52,656 bases of DNA from Candidatus Phytoplasma meliae (GCF_016876135.2 NZ_JACAOD020000018.1:1-52656), one strand, 5' to 3'. Positions 1 to 8,061 are shown, numbered from the stretch's first letter. Notes: generated by a model not told the origin, from the sequence alone. Numbers and translations: made by a program.

Positions 1-30
1 GAGTTTTTTAATTAATTCTTTTTTAGTCAT
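1..30 (-). CDS. HU-like DNA-binding protein, 5' end only
   Basis: Only the first ten codons (MTKKELIKKL) lie in the window; the gene runs off the left edge. They follow a good ribosome binding site (AAGGAG) and overlap the end of the 39-residue ORF by a few bases, so the two are translationally coupled. The start resembles HU/IHF-family proteins (M-x-K-x-E-L-I), and phytoplasma PMUs normally carry such a gene (himA/hup) next to ssb. Ten residues are not proof, so the assignment is inference from motif plus context. Confidence 0.45.
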   Translation of the reverse strand, partial: MTKKELIKKL

Positions 31-142
31 TTTTAATTTTCTCCTTTTTGTTTTTGTTTTCGTTGGTTTTAGTTTTTGGTTTTAATTTACTGCGGTCTTT
101 GAAGTAAGTACCGCGGTAGATTTCAGTCATGGCGTCGCTCAT
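23..142 (-). CDS. 39-residue basic hypothetical protein
   Basis: An ATG with a strong Shine-Dalgarno (AAAGGAG, spacing about 6) opens an ORF beginning MSDAMTEIYRGTYFKDRSKL and ending in a Lys/Asn-rich tail. It overlaps the following HU-like start. Base composition of the first half is clearly more GC-rich than the surroundings (GCGACGCC, ACCGCGGT), which argues for coding constraint rather than chance. I do not recognise the family. The coupling suggests co-translation with the downstream DNA-binding protein; function unknown. Confidence 0.6.
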   Translation of the reverse strand: MSDAMTEIYRGTYFKDRSKLKPKTKTNENKNKKEKIKND

Positions 143-219
143 ATGATTTTCTCCTTTGTTGGTTTATTTAAAAAAATTAAGATATTTAATACAATATGTT
201 TTTTCATTTTAAAATCAAA

Positions 220-245
220 ATAACGGTCCAAAAAAAGACCGTTAT
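220..245 (-). terminator. Intrinsic terminator after ssb (minus strand)
   Basis: ATAACGGTC (220-228) pairs perfectly with GACCGTTAT (237-245) around an 8-nt loop; read on the minus strand the stem is followed by a T-rich stretch (TTTGATTTT). It separates ssb from the 39-residue ORF. Confidence 0.6.
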
Positions 246-252
246 TATAGAA

Positions 253-303
253 ATAGCGCCTCTACCCGAGGCTCTATTCTTTTATCTCCTTGATAAGGAG
301 GAT
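253..303. other. Two further hairpins between ssb and its terminator
   Basis: GCCTC (258-262)/GAGGC (268-272), extended by ATAG/CTAT across one mismatch, is followed by CTCCTT (286-291)/AAGGAG (295-300). With the 220-245 stem this makes three hairpins in 85 nt, and the stems are unusually GC-rich for this genome. The plus strand also shows a perfect ribosome binding site (AAGGAGGAT) before an ATG at 311 that is followed by a stop after two codons. An RNA structure in the ssb 3' region, or a decayed gene start, are both possible. Confidence 0.4.
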
Positions 304-319
304 ATAATAATATGTTGTT

Positions 320-655
320 TTAAAATGGTAAATTATCAGCTGGAGTAGGTTTATTATCTAAAAAGATGACATTATGTACGATCACTTTTGTATTTGTTTT
401 CTTTTGACCTTCGTTATTGGTGTATTGTTGAATAGATAATGTTCCTTCTAAATAAACTTTAGAACCTTTATATAAGTATTTATGGCAGTTGTCCGCTTGG
501 GTTCTAAAAACCACACAAGGAATAAAAAGAACTTTATCTTTGTTGTTAATTGCTAAATTGAAATCTATTTTAGGGATTTGTTCGTTGTTGCTGTTAATAT
601 ATTGTTTTTCGAGATTATGAGTGATACGACCTATTAATTGAACTTTATTTAACAT
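320..655 (-). CDS. ssb: Single-stranded DNA-binding protein
   Basis: 111 residues with an OB fold (N-terminal MLNKVQLIGRI, central VVFRTQADN, YLYKGSKVYLEGTL) and the short acidic/aromatic C-terminus DNLPF that recruits replication and repair partners in SSB proteins. It is shorter than typical SSBs (about 150-180) because the flexible linker is nearly absent. The start has a good SD (AAAGGAGATA). It sits in a minus-strand block with dam and a sigma factor, as in PMUs, so this is probably the mobile-element copy rather than the replisome's main SSB (inference). Confidence 0.93.
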   Translation of the reverse strand: MLNKVQLIGRITHNLEKQYINSNNEQIPKIDFNLAINNKDKVLFIPCVVFRTQADNCHKYLYKGSKVYLEGTLSIQQYTNNEGQKKTNTKVIVHNVIFLDNKPTPADNLPF

Positions 656-701
656 AAAATTTATCTCCTTTAATTTGTATTTTTTTTAATATTAATAATT
701 G

Positions 702-783
702 ATTAAGTTTTGGTTTTGGTGAATTTTAAAACTAATTTTATTTTTTTTTGGAATTTTATATTTCGTTGATACCAAAACTTAAT
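702..783. repeat. 13-bp inverted repeat upstream of ssb
   Basis: ATTAAGTTTTGGT (702-714) and ACCAAAACTTAAT (771-783) are perfect inverted copies separated by 56 nt. On the plus strand the right arm runs into seven Ts; on the minus strand the structure lies in the leader between the methylase stop and the ssb start. It could be a bidirectional terminator-like element or a site for a regulator. Confidence 0.55.
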
Positions 784-813
784 TTTTTTCAATAGTTTAA
801 AGACTTATTGAGG

Positions 814-1666
814 TCAAAAGGGAGTAATTTGATAATTGGTGATAATGATTTCGTTCTTATTATTTTTATTGGTTAAATTATAATTAGTGGTTGTTTTCAC
901 ACTTTTAAAACGATAATCATTAAACAAATTTCTAATTTCGGGCGTATCATAATTGGTATATAACCATTTAGCTCCTCTTTGATGAGCTTGTTCAAGGCAA
1001 TGAAATAAATTAATTTGTTCTTGGAAATTAAAGGGTTCTTTATAAAAAGTTGATGTCTTTATATCTTGACCATTGTAATAAGGTGGATCGATGAATAAAA
1101 AATCATCTTTTTTAGCATTTTTTATTATTTTTTGATAATCAACACATAATAAAACATGTTTATTTTTGAAAAAATGTTTTTGTAATGTAATTAAATCATT
1201 TAAATTTAATATATTAGTTTTTTGTTTTGGATTGTAACCAAAACTTGTATATAATTTGTTGTTTTTATATCTTAAAATTCCTCGAAAAGAATATTTGCCT
1301 AAAATAAAGAAAATAACAGCCTTTGTTAACCCTTTTTTTCTTTTAGATGATAAATAATTATAGTAACTTAACAACGTTTGAAAAGCAGTTTTTTTGTTCT
1401 ATTTGGGAAGAAGTTTGATAAATCAAATTTTCAATTGATAATGTTTTTTTGTTAAAAGATTGAGGGTTATAAAGTATATTTTTCCAAATCCTCATAAGGT
1501 TAACATCGTTATCGTTCAAAACCGCCTTTTTAGGTTTTAAGGAAAGATAAAGAGCACCACTACCTAAAAACGGTTCATAATAGGTTTTGAATTTTTTGGG
1601 AATTAAAGGTAAAAGCTGAGGTAATAATTTCTTTTTAGAACCTACCCAATTAATGAAATTTTGCAT
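814..1666 (-). pseudogene. dam: DNA adenine methylase (Dam family), frameshifted at an A7 run
   Basis: Two overlapping reading frames together make one Dam-type N6-adenine methyltransferase of about 283 residues, the usual length. The 5' frame (from ATG 1666) has the N-terminal NWVGSKKKLLPQLLP and SAM-binding FLGSGA; the 3' frame carries the catalytic DPPY and the segment TKAVIFFILGKYSFRG. They are joined at a run of seven T (plus strand 1389-1395; A7 in the gene). With A6 the reading becomes ...EQKTAFQTLLSYYNY... without interruption. The start overlaps the upstream small membrane gene by 17 nt. Because no other damage is visible, this may be a phase-variable gene or a sequencing slip rather than a dead gene. 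Confidence 0.85.
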
Positions 1667-1844
1667 GTTTGTTCTCTTTTAACCATAAATAAAATAAAAA
1701 AACGATATCTGAGATCAGGCTTATTAAGGTGTTTGCTTTAATTCCTAAATGGAAACCAAAACATAAAGTCATAATGTTGGTTATAATGAAACCAAGGTAA
1801 GTGAAAGTTAACATTATTAAAATTATTTGAGGGTTTATTTTCAT
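1650..1844 (-). CDS. Small two-helix membrane protein
   Basis: 64 residues with two hydrophobic segments (roughly 5-30 and 37-55) and a charged tail (KENKHAKFH). The ATG follows AAAGGAG. The 3' end overlaps the methylase start by 17 nt, so it belongs to the same transcript as the sigma factor and dam. Not recognised. Size, shape and position in a PMU-like block fit the small membrane proteins common in such units; function unknown. Confidence 0.6.
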   Translation of the reverse strand: MKINPQIILIMLTFTYLGFIITNIMTLCFGFHLGIKANTLISLISDIVFLFYLWLKENKHAKFH

Positions 1845-1875
1845 TTTGTAACTCCTTTTCTTAACAAAAAAGACC

Positions 1876-2490
1876 TTATTTAAGGTCTTTTTGTTTTTTT
1901 AATTTATTAATTGCTATTTTTTTAATATTTTCTACTTGTCTTAAAGTTAAATTAAGTTTATGGCCTATTTCTTGATTGGAATAACTAGGTTGATAATCTT
2001 CATTAATATTGCCTAAAGGAACACCGAAACTTAATCTAATGACATTAAATTCATTTCGACTTAATTTGGTTTTAAGTTTTTTAAGCAGTAATTCATGGTT
2101 TACTTGTTTTAACCACAATTGATGAGGATTAGGAATTTGATAATGCCAAACGTGTTTATCTTCTTGAAAAGAAGTGTTATTAGATTGATATGTTTTTTGA
2201 GGGATTGAAGGGGAGTGACTTTTTCTTATTAGTTCTCTTATTTCTGATTTGATAGTTGGAGTGGCATAAGAGATAAAGTCATAACCTAAATCTTGGTAAT
2301 TATTTAAGGCTTTAATTAATCCTAAGATTCCTTCTTGATATAAATCCTCTCTAGTTAATAAACGCGGATAATATTTAAATTTGTTTGCTATTTTTTTTAC
2401 TAAGGGTAAATGTAAATCGATTAATTGATTCCGAATTTCTAAATTCTTTTTATTTTTTAAAAATTCTTTAAATAATTCTTGTCTTAACAT
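1876..2490 (-). CDS. Sigma-70-family RNA polymerase sigma factor (SigF/FliA-like)
   Basis: 204 residues. Region 2 is clear (LVKKIANKFKYY, then EDLYQEGILGLIKALNNYQ and ISYATPTIKSEIRELIRK), and region 4 has the helix-turn-helix near the end (YSNQEIGHKLNLTLRQVEN). Regions 1 and 3 are reduced, as in alternative sigma factors. The ATG at 2490 is preferred over an in-frame TTG at 2505 because GGAAAGG lies six bases upstream of it. PMUs carry this type of gene, and it may direct transcription of the block itself. The leader contains alternative hairpins (2539-2583) that could control it. It is read away from oriC. Confidence 0.88.
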   Translation of the reverse strand: MLRQELFKEFLKNKKNLEIRNQLIDLHLPLVKKIANKFKYYPRLLTREDLYQEGILGLIKALNNYQDLGYDFISYATPTIKSEIRELIRKSHSPSIPQKTYQSNNTSFQEDKHVWHYQIPNPHQLWLKQVNHELLLKKLKTKLSRNEFNVIRLSFGVPLGNINEDYQPSYSNQEIGHKLNLTLRQVENIKKIAINKLKKQKDLK

Positions 2491-2538
2491 TTTATTCCTT
2501 TCCAAAAATATTTTTTTGAAAAGATATGAAAATTATTT

Positions 2539-2583
2539 TAGTCTTTGAAAAGAAAAAAGACTAATGACTTAATCATTAGTCTT
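2539..2583 (-). promoter_or_regulatory. Overlapping alternative hairpins in the sigma-factor leader
   Basis: On the minus strand AAGACTAATGA (2583-2573) pairs perfectly with TCATTAGTCTT (2567-2557) around a 5-nt loop and runs straight into TTTTCTTTTC, a good intrinsic terminator. A third element, AAGACTA (2545-2539), can pair instead with the TAGTCTT half of the terminator. The structure stands about 50 nt before the sigma factor's ribosome binding site, the geometry of an attenuator. No trigger can be named. Confidence 0.5.
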
Positions 2584-2671
2584 AAAGAATTTTTAAAAAA
2601 TAAAAAGTGTCTAAACTTTTGGAACACCTCAAATATTTAAAATTTAGTAAATAAAATAAAAAAATATTTAA

Positions 2672-2680
2672 TGTGGAAAA
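2672..2680 (-). promoter_or_regulatory. DnaA-box-like site
   Basis: TGTGGAAAA is the complement of TTTTCCACA, one base from the consensus TTATCCACA. Confidence 0.55.
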
Positions 2681-2846
2681 GTTACATAAAATAAGCATCA
2701 TTTTTTTAAAAATAAATCATTAAAATAAAAGTTAAGAAAAATGAAAATTTTGTTTCCTAAATGGATTAAAAAAGTTCCTATAAAAATTAATAACATCTTT
2801 TTTATAATTATAAAAGGGTATTTTTTTAAAAGAAATAAAATTATTA

Positions 2847-2941
2847 TTTGTTCCTAAAATTTATTATTTTTTTCAAAAAAATCACCTTTTTTCAAGTTAG
2901 GAAAAGTAAAAAATTTTTGTTCCTAAAATTTATTATTTTTT
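2847..2941. repeat. 26-nt direct repeat in the origin region (two copies)
   Basis: Identical 26-nt units occupy 2847-2872 and 2916-2941 (core TTCCTAAAATTTATTA followed by Ts). A related GTTCCTA motif occurs near 2775. Repeated, evenly sized units beside dnaA could be iterons for an initiator or an unwinding element. Confidence 0.7.
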
Positions 2942-2955
2942 ATGTTATGATTTTA

Positions 2956-2964
2956 TGTGAATAA
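2956..2964 (-). promoter_or_regulatory. DnaA-box-like site
   Basis: TGTGAATAA is the complement of TTATTCACA, one base from the consensus TTATCCACA. Confidence 0.5.
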
Positions 2965-3124
2965 AGTTATTTTTCTTGAAAATAAGGAAATTCTCTTTAT
3001 CTAAAAAAAGAGAAAAAAATGTTACTTAATGATAAAAAAAGTTACTAAAAAAATCCTTCTTTTTTAAAAAAAATAAGGAATTAAAAGCTGATTTTAAACT
3101 TAAGTGTACAAAAAAATCTATTAC

Positions 3125-3182
3125 AATAATAAAATAATAAAATAATAAAATAATAAAATAATAAAATAATAAAATAATAAAA
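3125..3182. repeat. 8-nt tandem repeat before dnaA (about seven copies)
   Basis: AAAATAAT is repeated without error up to the dnaA ribosome binding site region. It is entirely A/T, so it is a candidate DNA unwinding element; being a pure microsatellite it should also vary in copy number between strains. Confidence 0.75.
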
Positions 3183-3199
3183 TTTAAAAAGGTAAAATA

Positions 3200-4630
3200 A
3201 TGGAATCTTATATTAAAATTTGGAAAGAAATTTTAGAAAAATTATCTAAAATTTATAGTGATGAAGCTTTTAAAGAAACATTTTCTAATATAAAACAAAT
3301 TTATCAAAACGATAAAGAAAAAAAAATAATCATTTTAGTAGAAACAGATTTTATCAAAAACAAAATTTATAAAATGTATTTTAAAAAAATAAAAGAATTA
3401 ATAAAAAATGAAATTAAGAAAAAAATAATCATTGAATTCATTTCCAAAGAAAAATTTTTATCAAATAATATTAATGAAGAAAATATAGAAATTAAGAAAA
3501 ATCAAGAAAAATCAGAAGTAGAAATTAAAAATTCTCTTTTAAATATTCCAATAGAAGAAAGAAAAATAAAATTTAACAAATATAATTGCGGAAATATAAA
3601 TCATAAATATAATCTAAATAATTTCGTAATTGGAAAAAGTAACAAATTTGCATTTAATATAGCTAAAAAAATAATTAAAGAAACTAAAATTTCAATTAAT
3701 CCTTTTTATATTTTTGGCAAAACTGGTATCGGTAAAACTCATCTTATACAAGGAATTGGAAATTATATTATAGAAAAACAAGCTAAAAAAGTAATATATG
3801 TAAAAGCAGATGATTTTATTGAAGAATTTACTAACCAATTAAGAAAAGCTAAAATAGAAGATTTTAATGAAAAATATCGTGATATTGATGTTCTTTTAGT
3901 TGATGATATCCAAATTATGGCAGGAGCTATAAGAACTCAAATGGAATTTTTTAAATTATTTGATTATCTTTATTTAAATCAAAAACAAATCATCATTACA
4001 AGCGATAAACCTGCATCAGAATTAAAAAATATTATGAATAGATTAATTTCGCGTTTTGAAGGTGGATTAATGGTTGATATTCAAAAACCTGATTTTTCAC
4101 ATCGTGTCAATATTTTAAAGAAAAAAATATTAGAATTTCAAGAAGAAAATCAAAATCCCATAAAAGTTAAAAAAGAAATTTTAGAATTAATTGCTTCTTT
4201 TTTTATCAATAATATTAGAGAAATGGAAGGAGCTTTATTAAGATTATTAAATTATGCTCAAATATTTGATTATGAAATTGATTTAAAAATCGCCAATGAT
4301 GCTTTAGAACCTTTAATTAAAAGTAAAAAAAATATTTCTTATGATGAAGATGTTTTAGAAAAAATAAAATTAGTAGTTAGTAATTTTTTCAATATTAGTA
4401 TTCGTGATTTAATGGGAGAAAAAAAACAACATAAATATACTTTTCCACGTCATATTGCAATGTATTTAATTAAAGAAATAAAAGGATTTCCTTATAATAT
4501 TATTGGTAGTTTTTTTAAAAAAAAACATTCAGCAGCTTTTAAAGGTTATCAAAAAATTAAAAAGAAATGTGAAAATGACTTGGAATTAAAAAAGTCAATT
4601 GAACTTATTTTAAAAAAAATCAATTCTTAA
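3200..4630 (+). CDS. dnaA: Chromosomal replication initiator DnaA
   Basis: 476 residues. N-terminal partner domain, variable lysine-rich linker, AAA+ domain with Walker A GKTGIGKT (173-180) and Walker B LLVDDIQ (DD at 235-236), and the C-terminal DNA-binding domain with [13 protein letters not shown] and KHSAAFKG (about 413-455). It binds DnaA boxes at oriC and opens the duplex. The ATG follows AAAAAGG. Codon use is extremely A-rich (poly-Lys stretches). The gene is followed after a repeat-containing spacer by dnaN, the standard order. Confidence 0.98.
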   Translation: MESYIKIWKEILEKLSKIYSDEAFKETFSNIKQIYQNDKEKKIIILVETDFIKNKIYKMYFKKIKELIKNEIKKKIIIEFISKEKFLSNNINEENIEIKKNQEKSEVEIKNSLLNIPIEERKIKFNKYNCGNINHKYNLNNFVIGKSNKFAFNIAKKIIKETKISINPFYIFGKTGIGKTHLIQGIGNYIIEKQAKKVIYVKADDFIEEFTNQLRKAKIEDFNEKYRDIDVLLVDDIQIMAGAIRTQMEFFKLFDYLYLNQKQIIITSDKPASELKNIMNRLISRFEGGLMVDIQKPDFSHRVNILKKKILEFQEENQNPIKVKKEILELIASFFINNIREMEGALLRLLNYAQIFDYEIDLKIANDALEPLIKSKKNISYDEDVLEKIKLVVSNFFNISIRDLMGEKKQHKYTFPRHIAMYLIKEIKGFPYNIIGSFFKKKHSAAFKGYQKIKKKCENDLELKKSIELILKKINS

Positions 4631-4658
4631 TTTGATTTGAAAAAGTAAAAAAATAAAA

Positions 4659-4702
4659 GATTAAAAAGATTAAAAAGATTAAAAAGATTAAAAAGATTAA
4701 AA
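4659..4702. repeat. 9-nt tandem repeat between dnaA and dnaN
   Basis: GATTAAAAA occurs four times perfectly (4659-4694) with a partial fifth copy, followed by an (AAT)n run near 4719-4735. It is another microsatellite flanking dnaA; it may belong to the origin or simply reflect slippage. Confidence 0.7.
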
Positions 4703-4775
4703 CAAGAATTAAGATGAAAATAATAATAATAATAATTGATAATAAAAATAAAAAAGAAAGGATAAACTAAATTAA

Positions 4776-5912
4776 ATGTATTTAGAAATTAACAAAAATA
4801 TCTTTTTAGAGCAACTTTTAAAAATTCAAAAAATTTTACCACAAAAAACATTTTTCCCTATTTTTAATGCTTTAAAATTAACAGCTTGTAAAAATAATTT
4901 AATTTTAGAAGTTAATAATGGTCATATTGCTATCAAAATAAAAATTAATGATTCAAGTTTGAAAATCAAGAAAGAAGGACAAATAGCTTGCTTAGGAAAA
5001 TACTTTATTGAAATAATTAAAAAAATTAATGATTCTTTAATTAAAATTACAATTACAGAAAATAATTTTTTAGTAATTAAAACTAACTTTTGTGAATATA
5101 AATTAAAATTAATGGAAATTTTAGATTTTTTATCACTTGATTTTGCTTTCCATAAGTTAGCTTTTTTTGAAATTGAAACTTTACGTTTTAAAAATATGAT
5201 TAAAGAAATAAATATTGCTAATGCTAAAAATGAAAAAAGACCTATTTTAATGGGAATGAATTTAATTTATCAAGAACAAACGTTAAAAGCTTTGGCAACT
5301 GATTCTTTTAGAATGAGTCGTAAAAATATTAAATTAGATATCACTTATAATGATTTTAATATTGTTATTCCTAATAAAAGCTTAGAAGAATTAATTAAAA
5401 TATTGGAAAATTGTGGAACTAAAACTTTAAAAATTTATTCAGATAATCATAAAATTTTTTTAGAAATTGATAATTTATGGTTTCAAACTACTCTTTTAGA
5501 AGGTAATTATCCTAAAATTCAAGAATTTAATTTTTTAAATTCTGCTTCTAAAATTGTTTTAAATAGAGAAGAATTAATAAAAATTTTAGAAAGGGTATCT
5601 TTATTTTTCGTTAAAGAAGAAGGGAATAACAATATTATTACATTTGTTTTAACTGAAGAAAAAATAATTGAAATATCGACTTCAAGTCAAAATTTAGGAA
5701 CTGCTTTAGAACAAATTATCCCTTTAGAAGTTGTCTCTTCCAGTTTTAAAATAGCTTTTAATGCTAAATATTTAGAAGATATTTTAAAAGTTTTAACCAT
5801 GAAAGAAATTATTTTTTATTTTGAAAATCCTTTAAAACCATTTATCATTACTACTTTAGAAAAAGAATCTTCTATTCATTTAATTTTCCCAATTTTAATA
5901 GAAAATAATTAA
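4776..5912 (+). CDS. dnaN: DNA polymerase III beta sliding clamp
   Basis: 378 residues, the usual clamp length, with the three-domain architecture visible as recurring blocks (N-terminal MYLEINKNIFLEQLLKIQ; middle ALATDSFRMSR; C-terminal IIPLEVVSSSFKIAFNAKYLEDIL). The clamp motif normally ending in PMR reads FPILIENN here, so the C-terminus is divergent. It tethers the polymerase to DNA. The ATG has a weak SD (GAAAGGA about 18 nt upstream). It lies just downstream of dnaA and is probably co-transcribed. Confidence 0.96.
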   Translation: MYLEINKNIFLEQLLKIQKILPQKTFFPIFNALKLTACKNNLILEVNNGHIAIKIKINDSSLKIKKEGQIACLGKYFIEIIKKINDSLIKITITENNFLVIKTNFCEYKLKLMEILDFLSLDFAFHKLAFFEIETLRFKNMIKEINIANAKNEKRPILMGMNLIYQEQTLKALATDSFRMSRKNIKLDITYNDFNIVIPNKSLEELIKILENCGTKTLKIYSDNHKIFLEIDNLWFQTTLLEGNYPKIQEFNFLNSASKIVLNREELIKILERVSLFFVKEEGNNNIITFVLTEEKIIEISTSSQNLGTALEQIIPLEVVSSSFKIAFNAKYLEDILKVLTMKEIIFYFENPLKPFIITTLEKESSIHLIFPILIENN

Positions 5913-5972
5913 TTTCTTTATATTTTTATATAATGATAAGATCATTGAAATATTAAATATAACTACTTTTTG

Positions 5973-5981
5973 TGTTATAAT
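5973..5981 (+). promoter_or_regulatory. Extended -10 promoter before the FtsH-like gene
   Basis: TGTTATAAT, a perfect extended -10 (TGnTATAAT), lies about 160 nt before the start codon. No good -35 stands at 17 nt. The same nine bases recur before rsgA. Confidence 0.5.
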
Positions 5982-6141
5982 ATAAGTAAGTTACTATTTT
6001 ATATTATCGATAAATTAATAATTTTTTTATATTTTTATTTCTAATGTATTATTTTTTTATTTAATTTCAATATTTCAATATCAAGGTTTAAGAAAACAAA
6101 TAAATATAAATAAAATTTTAAAAAAAAGGAGATTATAATTT

Positions 6142-7800
6142 ATGAAATGGGAACCTCAAAGATTTGAAGATGAAATAAATCAACAACCCTCTCAAACACC
6201 ACAAAACCCAATTTATCCCTTTCCTAAATCTCCTAAAAGAGATTATTTATCAATTATTGCTCGTATTTCAACTATTATTGTTAATTTATTTGTTATCTTT
6301 TTTTTAATGATGTTGATGGCAGGAGCTAAAGAATTGCACAAAACTTTAGAACAAACAAAAGAAAAAGATACTAATTGGGCTCGTGATAAACAATATCAAC
6401 CTTCTAAAGATGGTAAAAAGTTAAGTATAGATAATTTTGTTGGATATGATGAATTAAAAACTCAACTGAAAGAATATATTGATGTAGTAAATAAAAAAAC
6501 AAATAAGAAAATAAATGAGGATTTGCCAAGAGGAATTTTATTACATGGACCTCCTGGAACAGGTAAAACTTTTTTAGCTAAATGTTTAGCTGGTTCTGTT
6601 TGTGATAATGCTCCTTTTTTTATTACAACTGGTTCGGATTTTGTTGAAAAATATGTTGGTGTTGGGGCTCTTCGCATAAGATCGCTTTTTGAAACCGCTT
6701 TCAAAACTGCTCAAGAAAAAAATCAAAAATATTTCTTTATTTTTATTGATGAAATCGATGCTGTAGGTTTGAAAAGAACAGGAGATTCTCATAGAAACTC
6801 AGAACAAACATCAACCCTAACTGCTTTATTAACTCAAATGGATGGTTTTTCATCAAATCAAATTCCTCAACCTATTATAATTGCTGCTACTAATAGAGAT
6901 GATGTCTTGGATGAAGCTTTATTAAGAGAAGGACGTTTAGGAAGAAAAATTTTATTAGATTATCCTGATTTTAAAACCACTAAAGATTTACTTCAAAAAA
7001 TGCTTTGTAAGAATTTCTCTAATGATGATCAAGCTGAAAAATTTTATAAGGAAATAGCAACAGTAATTCATGGTTCTAATTTTTCTCCTGCTCAAATTAT
7101 GTCTTTGGTGAAAGAAGTGAAAAAAAAAGGTTCGATTGATCAAAATACTATTTATGATGCCATGGATTTAATTTTACTTGGTGCTGTGAAAGAAGAGGAA
7201 AAATCTAATAAAGATAAAAAACGAACTATAATTCATGAATTGGGACATGCAGTTATTGCTAAATCTTTAGGTTTTAAAGTTCATCGTGTTACCACTAAAT
7301 CACGTGGTAAATCAGGTGGTTATACTATTTATTTACCTTCAGAAGATACTAAATTTTTAACTAAAAATGATTTAATTAAAAAAATTATCATTGCTTTAGG
7401 AGGACGCGCAGCTGAACAAGAAAATTTAGGAGATATTAGTATTGGCTGTGGTGATGATTTAAATAAAGCTTATCAAATTGCTCGTCAGATGGTTTTAAAT
7501 TTTGGGATGTCATTAGAAGATAATATGAAAGGATTAAACCCTTTAAAAGAGGTTCCACAAAATGTTGAAACTGAAAAAAAAATTGAAAACATTATTGATG
7601 AATCATATAAAATAGCAAAAGAAATTATAAAAAAACAAAAAGATATAAAAAATATATTTAAAGATGATTCAGAACAATATCAAGAACTTAAAAACAATAA
7701 CAATTTATCTGATAAAGATTTTAAAGATATTACAAAAAATGATATTGAAATTGAAGATAACAAATCACAATTTAAAGATAACAAATTAAAATTAAAATAA
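6142..7800 (+). CDS. hflB: FtsH/HflB-type membrane AAA+ zinc metalloprotease (divergent copy)
   Basis: 552 residues. One N-terminal transmembrane segment (about 38-62), AAA+ domain with Walker A GPPGTGKT (136-143), Walker B FIFIDEID and both arginines of the second region of homology (REGRLGRKI), then a protease domain with HELGH (365-369) and the distal aspartate in GDDLNKA. All active-site residues are present, so it should degrade membrane and soluble proteins. Compared with the FtsH at 50804 it has lost one N-terminal TM helix and the extracytoplasmic domain and has gained a Lys/Asp-rich C-terminal tail. Phytoplasmas carry expanded HflB families that have been linked to virulence differences (family knowledge). 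Confidence 0.93.
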   Translation: MKWEPQRFEDEINQQPSQTPQNPIYPFPKSPKRDYLSIIARISTIIVNLFVIFFLMMLMAGAKELHKTLEQTKEKDTNWARDKQYQPSKDGKKLSIDNFVGYDELKTQLKEYIDVVNKKTNKKINEDLPRGILLHGPPGTGKTFLAKCLAGSVCDNAPFFITTGSDFVEKYVGVGALRIRSLFETAFKTAQEKNQKYFFIFIDEIDAVGLKRTGDSHRNSEQTSTLTALLTQMDGFSSNQIPQPIIIAATNRDDVLDEALLREGRLGRKILLDYPDFKTTKDLLQKMLCKNFSNDDQAEKFYKEIATVIHGSNFSPAQIMSLVKEVKKKGSIDQNTIYDAMDLILLGAVKEEEKSNKDKKRTIIHELGHAVIAKSLGFKVHRVTTKSRGKSGGYTIYLPSEDTKFLTKNDLIKKIIIALGGRAAEQENLGDISIGCGDDLNKAYQIARQMVLNFGMSLEDNMKGLNPLKEVPQNVETEKKIENIIDESYKIAKEIIKKQKDIKNIFKDDSEQYQELKNNNNLSDKDFKDITKNDIEIEDNKSQFKDNKLKLK

Positions 7801-7824
7801 TCATAATTATTCAATTTAAACTAT

Positions 7825-7863
7825 CCGAACTATTAAAACAACAATTAATAGTTTGGTTTTTTT
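7825..7863 (+). terminator. Intrinsic terminator after the FtsH-like gene
   Basis: A 12-bp stem (7825-7836 with 7845-7856, one G-U pair) is followed by seven Ts. Confidence 0.85.
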
Positions 7864-7873
7864 ATTAAATTTA

Positions 7874-7904
7874 TTTACCATATCTTTTGTTTTTAGTGTA
7901 TAAT
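7874..7904 (+). promoter_or_regulatory. Promoter of the metal-transport operon
   Basis: TATAAT at 7899-7904 inside GTGTATAAT, with TTTACC (7874-7879) as a weak -35 at 19 nt. The T-rich spacer and GTGTATAAT match the promoters at 47614 and (minus) 40683. Confidence 0.6.
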
Positions 7905-7907
7905 ATT

Positions 7908-7950
7908 ATATTAACAGTTATTTTAAAGTAACATGGTGCACTGTTAATAT
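7908..7950 (+). promoter_or_regulatory. 11-bp inverted repeat at the transcription start of the mnt operon
   Basis: ATATTAACAGT (7908-7918) and ACTGTTAATAT (7940-7950) are perfect inverted copies with a 21-nt loop, beginning four bases after the -10 box. A further TTAACTGTTTT lies near 7988. The position suits an operator for a metal-dependent repressor or a leader RNA hairpin. A four-codon ATG reading frame (M-V-H-C) sits in the loop and right arm, without a convincing ribosome binding site. Confidence 0.6.
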
Positions 7951-8061
7951 GATTAATAAAATTAATTCACAAGATATTAATAAAGTTTTAACTGTTTTTG
8001 ATTTAATAGTTTTAAATAAGTATTAAAGATTAATGAATTAGAAAAAAAGTATTTATAATTT

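Larger units (their letters stand above)
2584..3199. other. oriC: Probable chromosomal replication origin (oriC)
   Basis: This 616-nt gene-free stretch directly precedes dnaA, is almost purely A/T, holds two sites one base from the DnaA-box consensus, a 26-nt direct repeat and an 8-nt tandem repeat, and separates minus-strand from plus-strand transcription. The location follows the general rule for Firmicutes/Mollicutes origins; no experimental or skew evidence is available here. Confidence 0.7.

Noticed and set aside
1..2505. Insertion sequence or complete PMU
   Set aside because: No transposase (tra5/IS3-type), terminal inverted repeats or dnaB/dnaG are in the window; only gene content suggests a PMU segment.
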